DNA of 40,095 nt from contig PXSG01000047.1 in the NCBI GenBank assembly GCA_003023485.1, positions 8,478 through 48,572 of the forward strand, read 5' to 3'. A program made the position numbers and the translations under genes. Below, one piece after another: positions 23,191 through 30,587 of the stretch. Positions within the stretch are counted from its first letter, which is position 1. Every line of letters begins with the position of its first letter. Source of the stretch: Halobacteriales archaeon SW_10_68_16. Lineage in GTDB: Archaea; Halobacteriota; Halobacteria; Halobacteriales; Haloarculaceae. Under the pieces are notes generated by a model. The model was not told the origin of the DNA. It searched no databases and saw only the letters and a program-made list of their open reading frames with translations.

Positions 23191-24129
23191 ATGACCGCAT
23201 CACTCAACAAGCAGGTCGAGGAATTCCTCTACGACCTCTCGGAGCAGGGCGTCCCACCACTGCACCGGCTATCGCTGGCCGAGGCCCGCCGAACCTACCG
23301 CGACATCTGCGTCCCCGACCGGCCGCCCGACGACGTCGCACAGGTCCGCGACCGCACCGTCGAGGGTCCCGACGGCGAGGTCGGTCTCCGGACCTACACG
23401 CCCGACGTCGAAGGGGAGACGCCGGCGGTCGTCTTCTACCACGGCGGCGGGTGGATGCTCGGCGGGCTGGAGACCCACGACGCGCTCTGTCGGGCGCTCG
23501 CCGCCGAGGCGGGGGCGGTCGTGACGGCCGTCGACTACCGGCTCGCGCCGGAACACCGCTTCCCGGCTGCTGTCGAGGACTGCTACGCCGCGACGCGGTG
23601 GGTCGGTGCCAACGCCGACCGGCTGGGCGCAACCTCGGGGACGCTCGTGACCTGCGGGGATAGCGCCGGCGCGACGCTGGCAGCGGCCGTGGGATTGCTC
23701 GCGCGCGACCGGGGCGGCCCCGCCATCGACCGCCAGGTGCTCGCGTACCCGCCGACGAACCACGCTTTCGACACCGACTCCTACCGGGAGAACGCACAGG
23801 GGTACTTCCTGACGCGGGCGGACATGGAGCGGTTCTGGGCCGGCTACCTCCGCAGCGAGGCCGACGGCCGCCACCCCTACGCGTCGCCGCTGGGGGCCGA
23901 CCGGCTCTCGGGACTGCCGCCGACGCTCCTGCTCACCTGCGGGTTCGACCCGCTGCGGGACGAGGGTGTCGCGTTCGCCGACCGCCTCGCCGAGGCCGGC
24001 GTGTCGACCGAGCACGTCCAGTACGACGACATGATCCACGGGTTCCTGACGATGCTCGCCGACCCCGAACTCGACAGGGCCCGCGAGGGTGTCACGGAAC
24101 TCGCAGCGGCAATCCGGTCGGCGACGTAA
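23191..24129 (+). CDS. Alpha/beta hydrolase, hormone-sensitive-lipase family
   Basis: A 312-residue esterase-like protein. The oxyanion motif HGGG is at residues 84-87 (FYHGGGWMLGG); nucleophile Ser158 is in CGDSAGATLAA. Acid and base are in CGFDPLRDEGVAF and DDMIHGFLTM. This is the family IV (HSL) arrangement of carboxylesterases. ATG 23191 lies 23-31 bases below a TATA-like CGTTAATGC. It is 41 bases upstream of the E2 gene on the same strand. Bacterial acetoin-complex AcoC proteins can carry an alpha/beta hydrolase domain fused to a lipoyl domain, so the neighbourhood is suggestive, but this subfamily is different. Confidence 0.92.
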   Translation: MTASLNKQVEEFLYDLSEQGVPPLHRLSLAEARRTYRDICVPDRPPDDVAQVRDRTVEGPDGEVGLRTYTPDVEGETPAVVFYHGGGWMLGGLETHDALCRALAAEAGAVVTAVDYRLAPEHRFPAAVEDCYAATRWVGANADRLGATSGTLVTCGDSAGATLAAAVGLLARDRGGPAIDRQVLAYPPTNHAFDTDSYRENAQGYFLTRADMERFWAGYLRSEADGRHPYASPLGADRLSGLPPTLLLTCGFDPLRDEGVAFADRLAEAGVSTEHVQYDDMIHGFLTMLADPELDRAREGVTELAAAIRSAT

Positions 24130-24170
24130 CGCGGACCTTTTTGTGACCGCCGCCAGTGCGTACACCCACC

Positions 24171-25373
24171 ATGGGATACATCGTCAGGATGCCCAAACTC
24201 GGCCTCGAGATGGAGGAGGGGACGGTCCTGGAGTGGACGGTCGACGAGGGCGGGGAGGTTACGGAGGGGGAACAGATCGCCGAGATCGAGTCCGAGAAGA
24301 GCGTCGGCGGAGTCGAGGCCCGCGAGGACGGCGTCCTCCGGCGGATGTACCTCCAGGTCGACGACACCGTCCCGCCGAGCACGCCGATGGGCATCGTCGC
24401 CGCACCCGACGCCGACATCTCCGATCTCGAAGCGGAGGCCGAGGCCGCCCTCGAAGCCGACGACTCCGAGCTGGCCGAGGAAACCGAATCGGCCACCGCG
24501 GCGAACGACACGGCCGGCGCGGGGGCGAGTGCGGGAGGCGGCGGGGCTGCCGCGGACAGTGCCGACGTGAAGGCCTCGCCACGGGCGGAGAAACGCGCCG
24601 AGGAACTCGGTGTCGACCTGACGACCGTCGACGGAACCGGGCCACAGGGGGCCGTTACCGCTGACGATGTCGAGGCGGCTGCAGAGGAGCGCGAGGCGGC
24701 GGATACTGGCGCGGCGGCCGAGGGGGACACGGGCGTCCGGCGGGTCGGTCCCGACGACGTCGCAGCCCACCGGTACGAGCGTGCGACCGCCGTCGCGGAC
24801 GGGGCGGCGGCGACGGCGCTGTTCGAGACGGCCGAGGCGGTACGGAGCGCCTTCGAGGAGTCCGTGACGATGACCGACGTCCTGGCAGTGGTCGCCCTGG
24901 TGGCGCTCCCGGACCACCCGACCGTGAACGCCACCTACTCCGAGGGGACCCACCACCTCCAGGAGTCACGGAACCTCGCGCTCGCGGTCGACGTGGAGGG
25001 TGACCGGACCGCGGGCGTGATCCCGGCGGCCGGGGAACTCTCGGTCACGGAACTGGTCGCGGCACGCCAGGAACTCGCGGGCGGGGACCGCGAGGCCGTG
25101 CCGACGTTCACGCTCGCGAACGCGGCGGAGACCGACACGGAGGGACTGCTCGTCACCGAACCTGCCGTCGCCGCGCTGGCGGTGGACCCGACGGGGCAGC
25201 GTGCCGTCCCCACGGACGACGGCGTCGACCTCCGGCCGCTCGTGACCGCGAGCCTCACCTACGACACCCGGGCGCTGGACGTCGCCGACGCCCGCGAATT
25301 CCTCGCGACGTTCCTCGACCGCGCCGAGGACGCGTCGGCGCTGGTGCTCGGGTCCTACCGCGGCGGGGAATGA
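24171..25373 (+). CDS. acoC: Dihydrolipoamide acyltransferase (E2)-like protein with altered catalytic motif
   Basis: A 400-residue E2 component. A lipoyl domain (residues 1-80) has the lipoylation Lys43 in EIESEKSVGG. A flexible Ala/Gly/Asp linker and a peripheral-subunit-binding domain follow (about 135-170, KASPRAEKRAEELGVDL). The catalytic domain is short and divergent. The family motif DHRxxDG reads DTRALDV (residues 365-371): the catalytic His is Thr366 and the Gly is Val371. Acyl transfer to CoA by the usual route is doubtful. It converges on the acoX/E1 operon, 52 bases apart, and is probably the E2 of that complex; no E3 gene is in the window. Confidence 0.82.
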   Translation: MGYIVRMPKLGLEMEEGTVLEWTVDEGGEVTEGEQIAEIESEKSVGGVEAREDGVLRRMYLQVDDTVPPSTPMGIVAAPDADISDLEAEAEAALEADDSELAEETESATAANDTAGAGASAGGGGAAADSADVKASPRAEKRAEELGVDLTTVDGTGPQGAVTADDVEAAAEEREAADTGAAAEGDTGVRRVGPDDVAAHRYERATAVADGAAATALFETAEAVRSAFEESVTMTDVLAVVALVALPDHPTVNATYSEGTHHLQESRNLALAVDVEGDRTAGVIPAAGELSVTELVAARQELAGGDREAVPTFTLANAAETDTEGLLVTEPAVAALAVDPTGQRAVPTDDGVDLRPLVTASLTYDTRALDVADAREFLATFLDRAEDASALVLGSYRGGE

Positions 25374-25425
25374 CGCGGCCAGTCAGTCGTCGACGGCGGC
25401 TGTTTCCCGGACCAGGACACCGGCC

Positions 25426-26277
25426 TCACCGGCGGCGTCGAGTGAAGACTGCGGGGTCGTCCCAGTCGAGGCGTCGGTGGGCCGCGATCCCCACCGTCGT
25501 CGCCATCCCGGGCGCTACCAGTCCGCGGACGGTCCGGTCGGCGGCCTCGGGGTCGGACAGTCGGACCACCGCACCGCCGGACTCGTCGGGAGCGAGGGGG
25601 CCGAGACAGCCAGCGACCGAGGGGAGGCCGATCTCCGTGGGGTGGGCCCGCGAGACCACCCCACCGACCAGGTCCGACGGGTCGACGACTGCCCGCGTGC
25701 CGACGAAGGACGTGTCGGTCACTTCGATCGCCGCCAGGCCCGTCAGCGTCCTCCCGTCGTCCAGGACGGTCGCCTCGACCAGGCCGTGACGGCGGGTGAC
25801 CGCGCTGGCATCGACGCGGCCGGTCGCGACCACGGCCGCGCAGGCGCCCGCGACGGTTCCATCGACGGGGGGGGGAACGACGTTGTTCGTGCCGGTGGAG
25901 ACACCGACCAGCGGGACGTCCCCGACCCCCAGCGCGACGTCGCGGGTGGTCCCGTCCCCGCCCAGTACGACCACGGCGTCGGCCCACTCGCGAAAGCGGG
26001 CCGCGGCGCGCCGCGAGTCGGCCGCCGAGTCCTCCCTGTCCATCTCGAGGATGTCGACCTCGACACCGGGCGGGGCCTCCTCGCGCGTATGGTGGGCGAT
26101 GCCGGCCTTGTCGGGCATGACCGCAACCGCGGGCGGGTCGTCGACGGCGGTCAGCCCGTTGACCACGCACTCGGCGACCCGGCGCTTGGCGCGGTTGTCG
26201 ACGACGCTCGCGCCGCCGGTGAGCCGGCGGATGTCACGGCCGGCGGCGGGGTTCGCGACGAGTCCGACGCGGGCCAC
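25426..26277 (-). CDS. acoX: AcoX-like ATP-NAD-kinase-family protein
   Basis: A 283-residue protein of the COG3199/AcoX group, related to NAD kinase. It begins VARVGLVANPAAGRDIRRLTG, has the nucleotide-binding VVVLGGDGTTRDVALG, then VGVSTGTNNVVPPPVDGTV. GTG 26277 was chosen because it follows the E1beta stop by one base. Genes of this group are regular members of acetoin dehydrogenase operons, though their biochemical role is not settled. The C-terminus (DDPAVFTRRRR) is in good agreement with an intact protein. Adjacent E1beta and E1alpha place it in the dehydrogenase operon. Confidence 0.82.
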   Translation of the reverse strand: MARVGLVANPAAGRDIRRLTGGASVVDNRAKRRVAECVVNGLTAVDDPPAVAVMPDKAGIAHHTREEAPPGVEVDILEMDREDSAADSRRAAARFREWADAVVVLGGDGTTRDVALGVGDVPLVGVSTGTNNVVPPPVDGTVAGACAAVVATGRVDASAVTRRHGLVEATVLDDGRTLTGLAAIEVTDTSFVGTRAVVDPSDLVGGVVSRAHPTEIGLPSVAGCLGPLAPDESGGAVVRLSDPEAADRTVRGLVAPGMATTVGIAAHRRLDWDDPAVFTRRRR

Positions 26278-26278
26278 G

Positions 26279-27283
26279 TCAGGCGATCCGCTCGATTGCC
26301 TCGCGGACACCCTCGCCGTCCGGGAGCACCTCCTGCTCCAGGGGCGGGCTGAACGGCATGTGCGTGTCGGGCGTGCCGACCCGCTGGATCGGGGCGTCCA
26401 GGCTGTAGAACGCGCTCTCCATGACGCGGGTAGCGACCTCGGCGTGGACGCCATAGGACAGCGGGCTCTCGTCGGCCACCACGAGGCGACCCGTCTTCTC
26501 GACGCTGTCGACGATGGTCTCGGTGTCCAGCGGATAGAGCGACCGCGGGTCGACCACCTCGACGCTGACGTCACCCTCCAACTCTTCGGCCACGCCGAGT
26601 GACTCGCCGACCATCCGCTGGGTCGCGACGACGGTGACGTCCTCGCCCTCGCGCTCGACGCTGGCCTCGCCCAGCGGGACGGTGAAGTCCTCGTCGGTCG
26701 GCACGTCGCCGGACTGCTCGTAGATCATCTTGTTCTCGAAGACGAACACGGGGTCGTCCGAGCGGATCGCGGTCTTGGTGAGGCCCTTGGCGCTGGCTGC
26801 CGTCCCCGGCGCGACGGCCTTGATGCCGGGGAAGTGGGCGATCCAGGCGTGGACGGTGCCGGAGTGCTGGCTCGCCGCACCCATGCCCCCGCCCTCGGTG
26901 GTGCGGACGGTGACCGGCATCTCGGTCTTCCCGCCGAACATGTAGCGCATCTTCGCCGTCTGGTTCATGATCTGTTCCATGCACACGCCCATGAAATCCG
27001 AGAACATGATCTCGACGACGGGGCGGGTCCCGGTCGCGGCCGCGCCCGTCGCGGCGCCCATGAACCCGGCCTCGGCGATGGGCGTGTCCCGGACGCGTTC
27101 CTCGCCGAACTGCTCGTAGAGATCGCCGGTCACCTCGAGGACACCGCCCATCACGCCGACGTCCTCGCCCATGAGGTAGACGTCCTCGTCGCGTTCCAGC
27201 TCCTCGCGCAGCGCCTCGCGGATGGCCTCCCGCACCGTCAGTTCCTCGGCGGGCCGCTGTTCGAGGTCGGCCTGGGCCGTCAT
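26279..27283 (-). CDS. acoB: 2-oxoacid/acetoin dehydrogenase E1 component, beta subunit
   Basis: A 334-residue transketolase-type beta subunit. Landmarks: TVREAIREALREELERD, VYLMGEDVGVMGGVLEVTG (the Glu that activates ThDP), DTPIAEAGFMGAATGAA, EIMFSDFMGVCMEQIMNQ, and a C-terminal PTDTHMPFSPPLEQEVLP-like block. Substrate type (acetoin, pyruvate, branched-chain) is not decided by these motifs. It overlaps the alpha subunit by four bases (ATGA) and precedes acoX. Length is normal for the family. Confidence 0.92.
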   Translation of the reverse strand: MTAQADLEQRPAEELTVREAIREALREELERDEDVYLMGEDVGVMGGVLEVTGDLYEQFGEERVRDTPIAEAGFMGAATGAAATGTRPVVEIMFSDFMGVCMEQIMNQTAKMRYMFGGKTEMPVTVRTTEGGGMGAASQHSGTVHAWIAHFPGIKAVAPGTAASAKGLTKTAIRSDDPVFVFENKMIYEQSGDVPTDEDFTVPLGEASVEREGEDVTVVATQRMVGESLGVAEELEGDVSVEVVDPRSLYPLDTETIVDSVEKTGRLVVADESPLSYGVHAEVATRVMESAFYSLDAPIQRVGTPDTHMPFSPPLEQEVLPDGEGVREAIERIA

Positions 27284-28326
27284 CGCTGCTCACCCCCACG
27301 GCCGCCGTCTGGCATCGCCTGTGTCGCGAACTGCTGGATCTCCGGTGGAGTCTCGGCGAACATGTCCTCGTAGGCCTCCCCGGGTTCGGGGGCGTCCGCC
27401 TCCTGGGCGTAGGCCACTGCGTCGGCGATCTCTTCCTCGGCCTCGGCCTGCATCTCCTCGAACTCCGCCTCGGTGAGTTCGCCGCGGTCGATGAGCCGGT
27501 CCCGGAACGAGTCGATGGGGTCGCGCTCGCGCATCCGCTCGACTTCCTCATGGTCGCGGTAGACCTGTTCGTCGCCCTCGTAGTGGCCCATGTACCGGTA
27601 GGTGTCCGCCTCGATGAACGTCGGCCCCTCGCCGTTGACGGCGCGTTCCCGCGCCTCGGCGACGGCCTCGTTGACCGCGGTGATGTCCATCCCGTCGACA
27701 GTCACGCCGGGGATGTCGTAGGCGCCGGCGGTGTCGCTGAGGTTCTCGACGTTGTGCTGCTTGTCGACGGGTGTCCCCTCGCCGTACTGGTTGTTCTCGA
27801 CGAGGAAGACCGCGGGCAGGTCCCAGGTCGCCGCCAGGTTGACGGCCTCGTGGACCTGTCCCTGGGCGACGGCGCCGTCGCCGAAAAACGACAGCGCGAT
27901 CTGGTCGTCGATCCCCTTGTAGTCGATGGTCAGCGCGGCGCCCGTGGCCAGCCCCGGCCCGGCCCCGACGATGCCGTTCGCGCCGAGCATCCCGGCCTCG
28001 ACGTCGGCGATGTGCATCGAGCCGCCCTTGCCGTTGCAGTAGCCGTCGGCCTTGCCGAACAGTTCGGCCCACATCAACTCGGGGTCGAGCCCCTTCGCGA
28101 TGCAGTGACCGTGGCCCCTGTGCGTGCTCGCGATCCAGTCGTCGGGGTCCAGCGCCGCACACGCACCGACGCCGACCGCCTCCTCGCCGATGTAGAGGTG
28201 GACGAACCCCGGAATGTTTCCGTCCGCGAAGTGTTCTTTCGCGTTCTGTTCCGACTCCCGGATCAACAGCATCCGACGGAGTGCTTCGCGCCTCCCCTCC
28301 TCTGTCTCCAGTGTATAGTCGGCCAT
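27280..28326 (-). CDS. acoA: 2-oxoacid/acetoin dehydrogenase E1 component, alpha subunit
   Basis: A 348-residue ThDP-dependent E1 alpha subunit. The thiamine-diphosphate motif is SFFGDGAVAQGQVHEAVNLA ending in VENNQYG. Phosphorylation-loop-like STHRGHGHCIAKG and NGKGGSMHIADVE are present, as in acetoin and pyruvate E1 alpha proteins. ATG 28326 gives MADYTLETEEGRREALRRML. An AT-rich box (TATTATTTTG on the minus strand, about 28358-28367) is 32-41 bases upstream, so a short leader is expected. First gene of the operon; divergent from hyuA. Confidence 0.92.
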   Translation of the reverse strand: MADYTLETEEGRREALRRMLLIRESEQNAKEHFADGNIPGFVHLYIGEEAVGVGACAALDPDDWIASTHRGHGHCIAKGLDPELMWAELFGKADGYCNGKGGSMHIADVEAGMLGANGIVGAGPGLATGAALTIDYKGIDDQIALSFFGDGAVAQGQVHEAVNLAATWDLPAVFLVENNQYGEGTPVDKQHNVENLSDTAGAYDIPGVTVDGMDITAVNEAVAEARERAVNGEGPTFIEADTYRYMGHYEGDEQVYRDHEEVERMRERDPIDSFRDRLIDRGELTEAEFEEMQAEAEEEIADAVAYAQEADAPEPGEAYEDMFAETPPEIQQFATQAMPDGGRGGEQR

Positions 28327-28523
28327 ACTACGTTCCGTGGTAACAGTTGGCTCGGGCAAAATAATACCGATTTAACGGGTGGTACAACCGGCTATTACTC
28401 CCGTCCGCAGCTCCCCGGTGAGGATCCATCCTGGCGGCGAGACTCGGACGGTCGGATCCCGGTCACGCGAGGGATAACACTTAGTGGCGGTGCTACGTGT
28501 TAACAGGCCGTGGTGATCACTTA
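28327..28523. promoter_or_regulatory. Shared regulatory region of the E1/acoX and hyuAB operons
   Basis: This 197-base gap drives two operons in opposite directions. It contains an AT-rich TATA candidate for the E1alpha gene near 28358-28367 and GTTAAC (28499-28504) about 20-25 bases upstream of the hyuA ATG. TAACAC (28475-28480) is mirrored by GTGTTA (28497-28502) across 16 bases, and CACT-T-AGTG (28478-28486) is nested in it. The symmetric element overlaps the presumed hyuA promoter, as an operator would. Confidence 0.5.
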
Positions 28524-30587
28524 ATGTCATACAATCTGGGCGTGGACGTCGGCGGGACGTTTACCGACGTTCTCGTCTTCGACGAGGCGACGAACGAACT
28601 CACGGTGACGAAGGTCCTCTCGACACCGACAAATCCCTCGGAGGGGGTCGTAACGGGCGTCAGCGAGGCCACGGAGCGGGCCGGCGCGAGCGTTGCCGAC
28701 CTCGATTTGCTGTTTCACGGCACGACCGTCGTCACGAACATGCTGTTAGAGGAGACCGGCGCGAAAGTGGGACTCGTCACGACCAGCGGCCACGAGCACG
28801 TCCTCCACCTCGCGCGGGCCTGGACGCCGGGGCCGCTCTACGGGTGGATGGCCATGGACAAGCCGGGCCCGCTGGCGGATCTGGTCCACACCCGCGGGAT
28901 CGACGCCCGGGTGTCCGCACCGGACGGCGATGTCGACAGCCCGGTCGACGGGGACGAAGTCCGGGCGGCAGTCGGCGAACTCGCTGAGGTCGGCGTGGAG
29001 GCGCTGACTGTCTCGTTGTTGAACTCCTATCTCAACCCCGAGCAGGAAGAGCGCGTCCGGGAGATCGTCGCCGAGGAGTACCCCGACCTGCCGGTGTCGG
29101 TTTCCTCTGACATCGTTCCCGAGTACGGCGAGTACGAGCGCGCCTTGACCACGGTCATCAACGACTACGCCCGGCCGTCGGTCATCGACTACCTCGATGA
29201 CCTCAACGCGAGCCTGGGCGCGGAGGGGTTCGACGGCCGGATGAACATCGTCCGCTCGGACGGCGGCCTGATGTCCAGCGCGGCGGCACGGGACCGCCCC
29301 GTCGAGATGGCCCTCTCGGGACCGAGCGGCGGGGTCGTCGGCGCGGCCTCCATCGCCGGCAAGAAGGGCATCGACGACGTGCTCACGCTGGACATGGGCG
29401 GGACGTCCACCGATGTCTCGCTCGTCGAGGACGGACAGCCCGAGACCACCCGCGAGACGAAGGTCGGATACCGGCAGTTCACCTCCCGGGCGGTCGACAT
29501 CGAGACGGTCGGCGCCGGCGGCGGCTCGGTCGCGCGCGTCCAACTCTCCGGTTCGTTGCAGGTCGGCCCCGAGAGCGCCGGTGCCGACCCGGGCCCGGCC
29601 TGTTACGGCCGCGGCGGGACCGACCCCACCGTCACTGACGCGAACGTCGTCCTCGGGCGCATCCCGCCGTCGGTCAGGCTCGGCGGGACGATGGACCTCG
29701 ACCGCGGCGCCGCCCAGCAAGCGATGGCCGGGATCGCCGACGAGCGCGGCCCCTCCATCGAGGAGGCCGCCCGGGCCGTCGTCGACCTCGTCAACGAGAA
29801 CATGCACGGCGCCCTCCGCGTGGTGTCGGTCGAGCGCGGGTACGACCCCCGCGACTTCGGCCTGGTCGCCTTCGGCGGCGCCGGCCCGATGCACGCCAAC
29901 GCGCTGGTCGACCTCATCGGGGCCGACCCCCTCGTGATTCCGCCGGGGCCGGGCGTACTGAGCGCCTACGGCTTCCTCGCCAGCGACGTCCAGAACGAGT
30001 TCTCCGAGACCTACCTGGAGACGGAACTCGACGTGGACGGCACGGACGTGGCCGGGGAATTAGAGGACCTCCGGGCCGAGGCCGCCGAGTGGCTCCGCTC
30101 GGAGGGCGTCCCCGACGCGGATCACCGGTTTGCCTACTACGCCGACTGCCGGTACTTCCGCCAGGACGTCCAGCTCTCGATCCCGGTCGACGTCGAGGAC
30201 CTGCGCGGCGAGGCCGGCCTGGACGCGATCAAGGCGGACTTCGAGGCCCGCTACGACCAGCGCTTTGACTTCGCGCTGGAGGCCCCCCTCGAGATCGCGA
30301 ACCTCCGTGTCATCGGCCGGGGTGTCGTCGACGGCGTCGAACTCGAGGCCCGCGAGGAGGCCGGCGCGGACGCCAGCGACGCCCGCACGGGCTACCACGA
30401 GGTCTACTTCGACGAACGGTACCACGAGACGCCCGTCTACGACCGCGAGGCGCTGGCGCCGGGCAACCACGTTGAGGGGCCGGCGGTCGTCGTCGAGGAC
30501 GACTCGACGGTCGTCGTCCAGCCCGGCCACACCGCGCGCGTGGACCGCTACGAGGCCATCGAGATTACGGGAGGTGAGAACGCATGA
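28524..30587 (+). CDS. hyuA: Hydantoinase/oxoprolinase family, subunit A (N-methylhydantoinase A)
   Basis: A 687-residue ATP-dependent hydantoinase subunit. The actin-like ATP-binding fold shows at NLGVDVGGTFTDVLVFDE, with FHGTTVVTNMLLEETGAKVG, RSDGGLMSSAAARDRPVE and TLDMGGTSTDVSLVEDG. The last part contains the metal-site-rich SAGADPGPACYGRGGTDPT. ATG 28524 matches the family start. The partner subunit B overlaps by four bases. HyuA/HyuB hydrolyse N-methylhydantoin or 5-oxoproline with ATP; the downstream amidase favours N-methylhydantoin, but oxoprolinase activity cannot be excluded. Confidence 0.92.
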   Translation: MSYNLGVDVGGTFTDVLVFDEATNELTVTKVLSTPTNPSEGVVTGVSEATERAGASVADLDLLFHGTTVVTNMLLEETGAKVGLVTTSGHEHVLHLARAWTPGPLYGWMAMDKPGPLADLVHTRGIDARVSAPDGDVDSPVDGDEVRAAVGELAEVGVEALTVSLLNSYLNPEQEERVREIVAEEYPDLPVSVSSDIVPEYGEYERALTTVINDYARPSVIDYLDDLNASLGAEGFDGRMNIVRSDGGLMSSAAARDRPVEMALSGPSGGVVGAASIAGKKGIDDVLTLDMGGTSTDVSLVEDGQPETTRETKVGYRQFTSRAVDIETVGAGGGSVARVQLSGSLQVGPESAGADPGPACYGRGGTDPTVTDANVVLGRIPPSVRLGGTMDLDRGAAQQAMAGIADERGPSIEEAARAVVDLVNENMHGALRVVSVERGYDPRDFGLVAFGGAGPMHANALVDLIGADPLVIPPGPGVLSAYGFLASDVQNEFSETYLETELDVDGTDVAGELEDLRAEAAEWLRSEGVPDADHRFAYYADCRYFRQDVQLSIPVDVEDLRGEAGLDAIKADFEARYDQRFDFALEAPLEIANLRVIGRGVVDGVELEAREEAGADASDARTGYHEVYFDERYHETPVYDREALAPGNHVEGPAVVVEDDSTVVVQPGHTARVDRYEAIEITGGENA
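30570..30577 (+). promoter_or_regulatory. Strong Shine-Dalgarno GGAGGTGA for hyuB
   Basis: The element is fully complementary to the haloarchaeal 16S rRNA 3' end and lies six bases before ATG 30584, inside hyuA. It fixes the hyuB start and shows internal re-initiation in the operon. Confidence 0.8.

Noticed and set aside
25426..26277. Housekeeping NAD kinase
   Set aside because: The GGDGT motif is shared, but the VANPAAGRD start and position beside E1 genes fit the AcoX group rather than NAD kinase proper.
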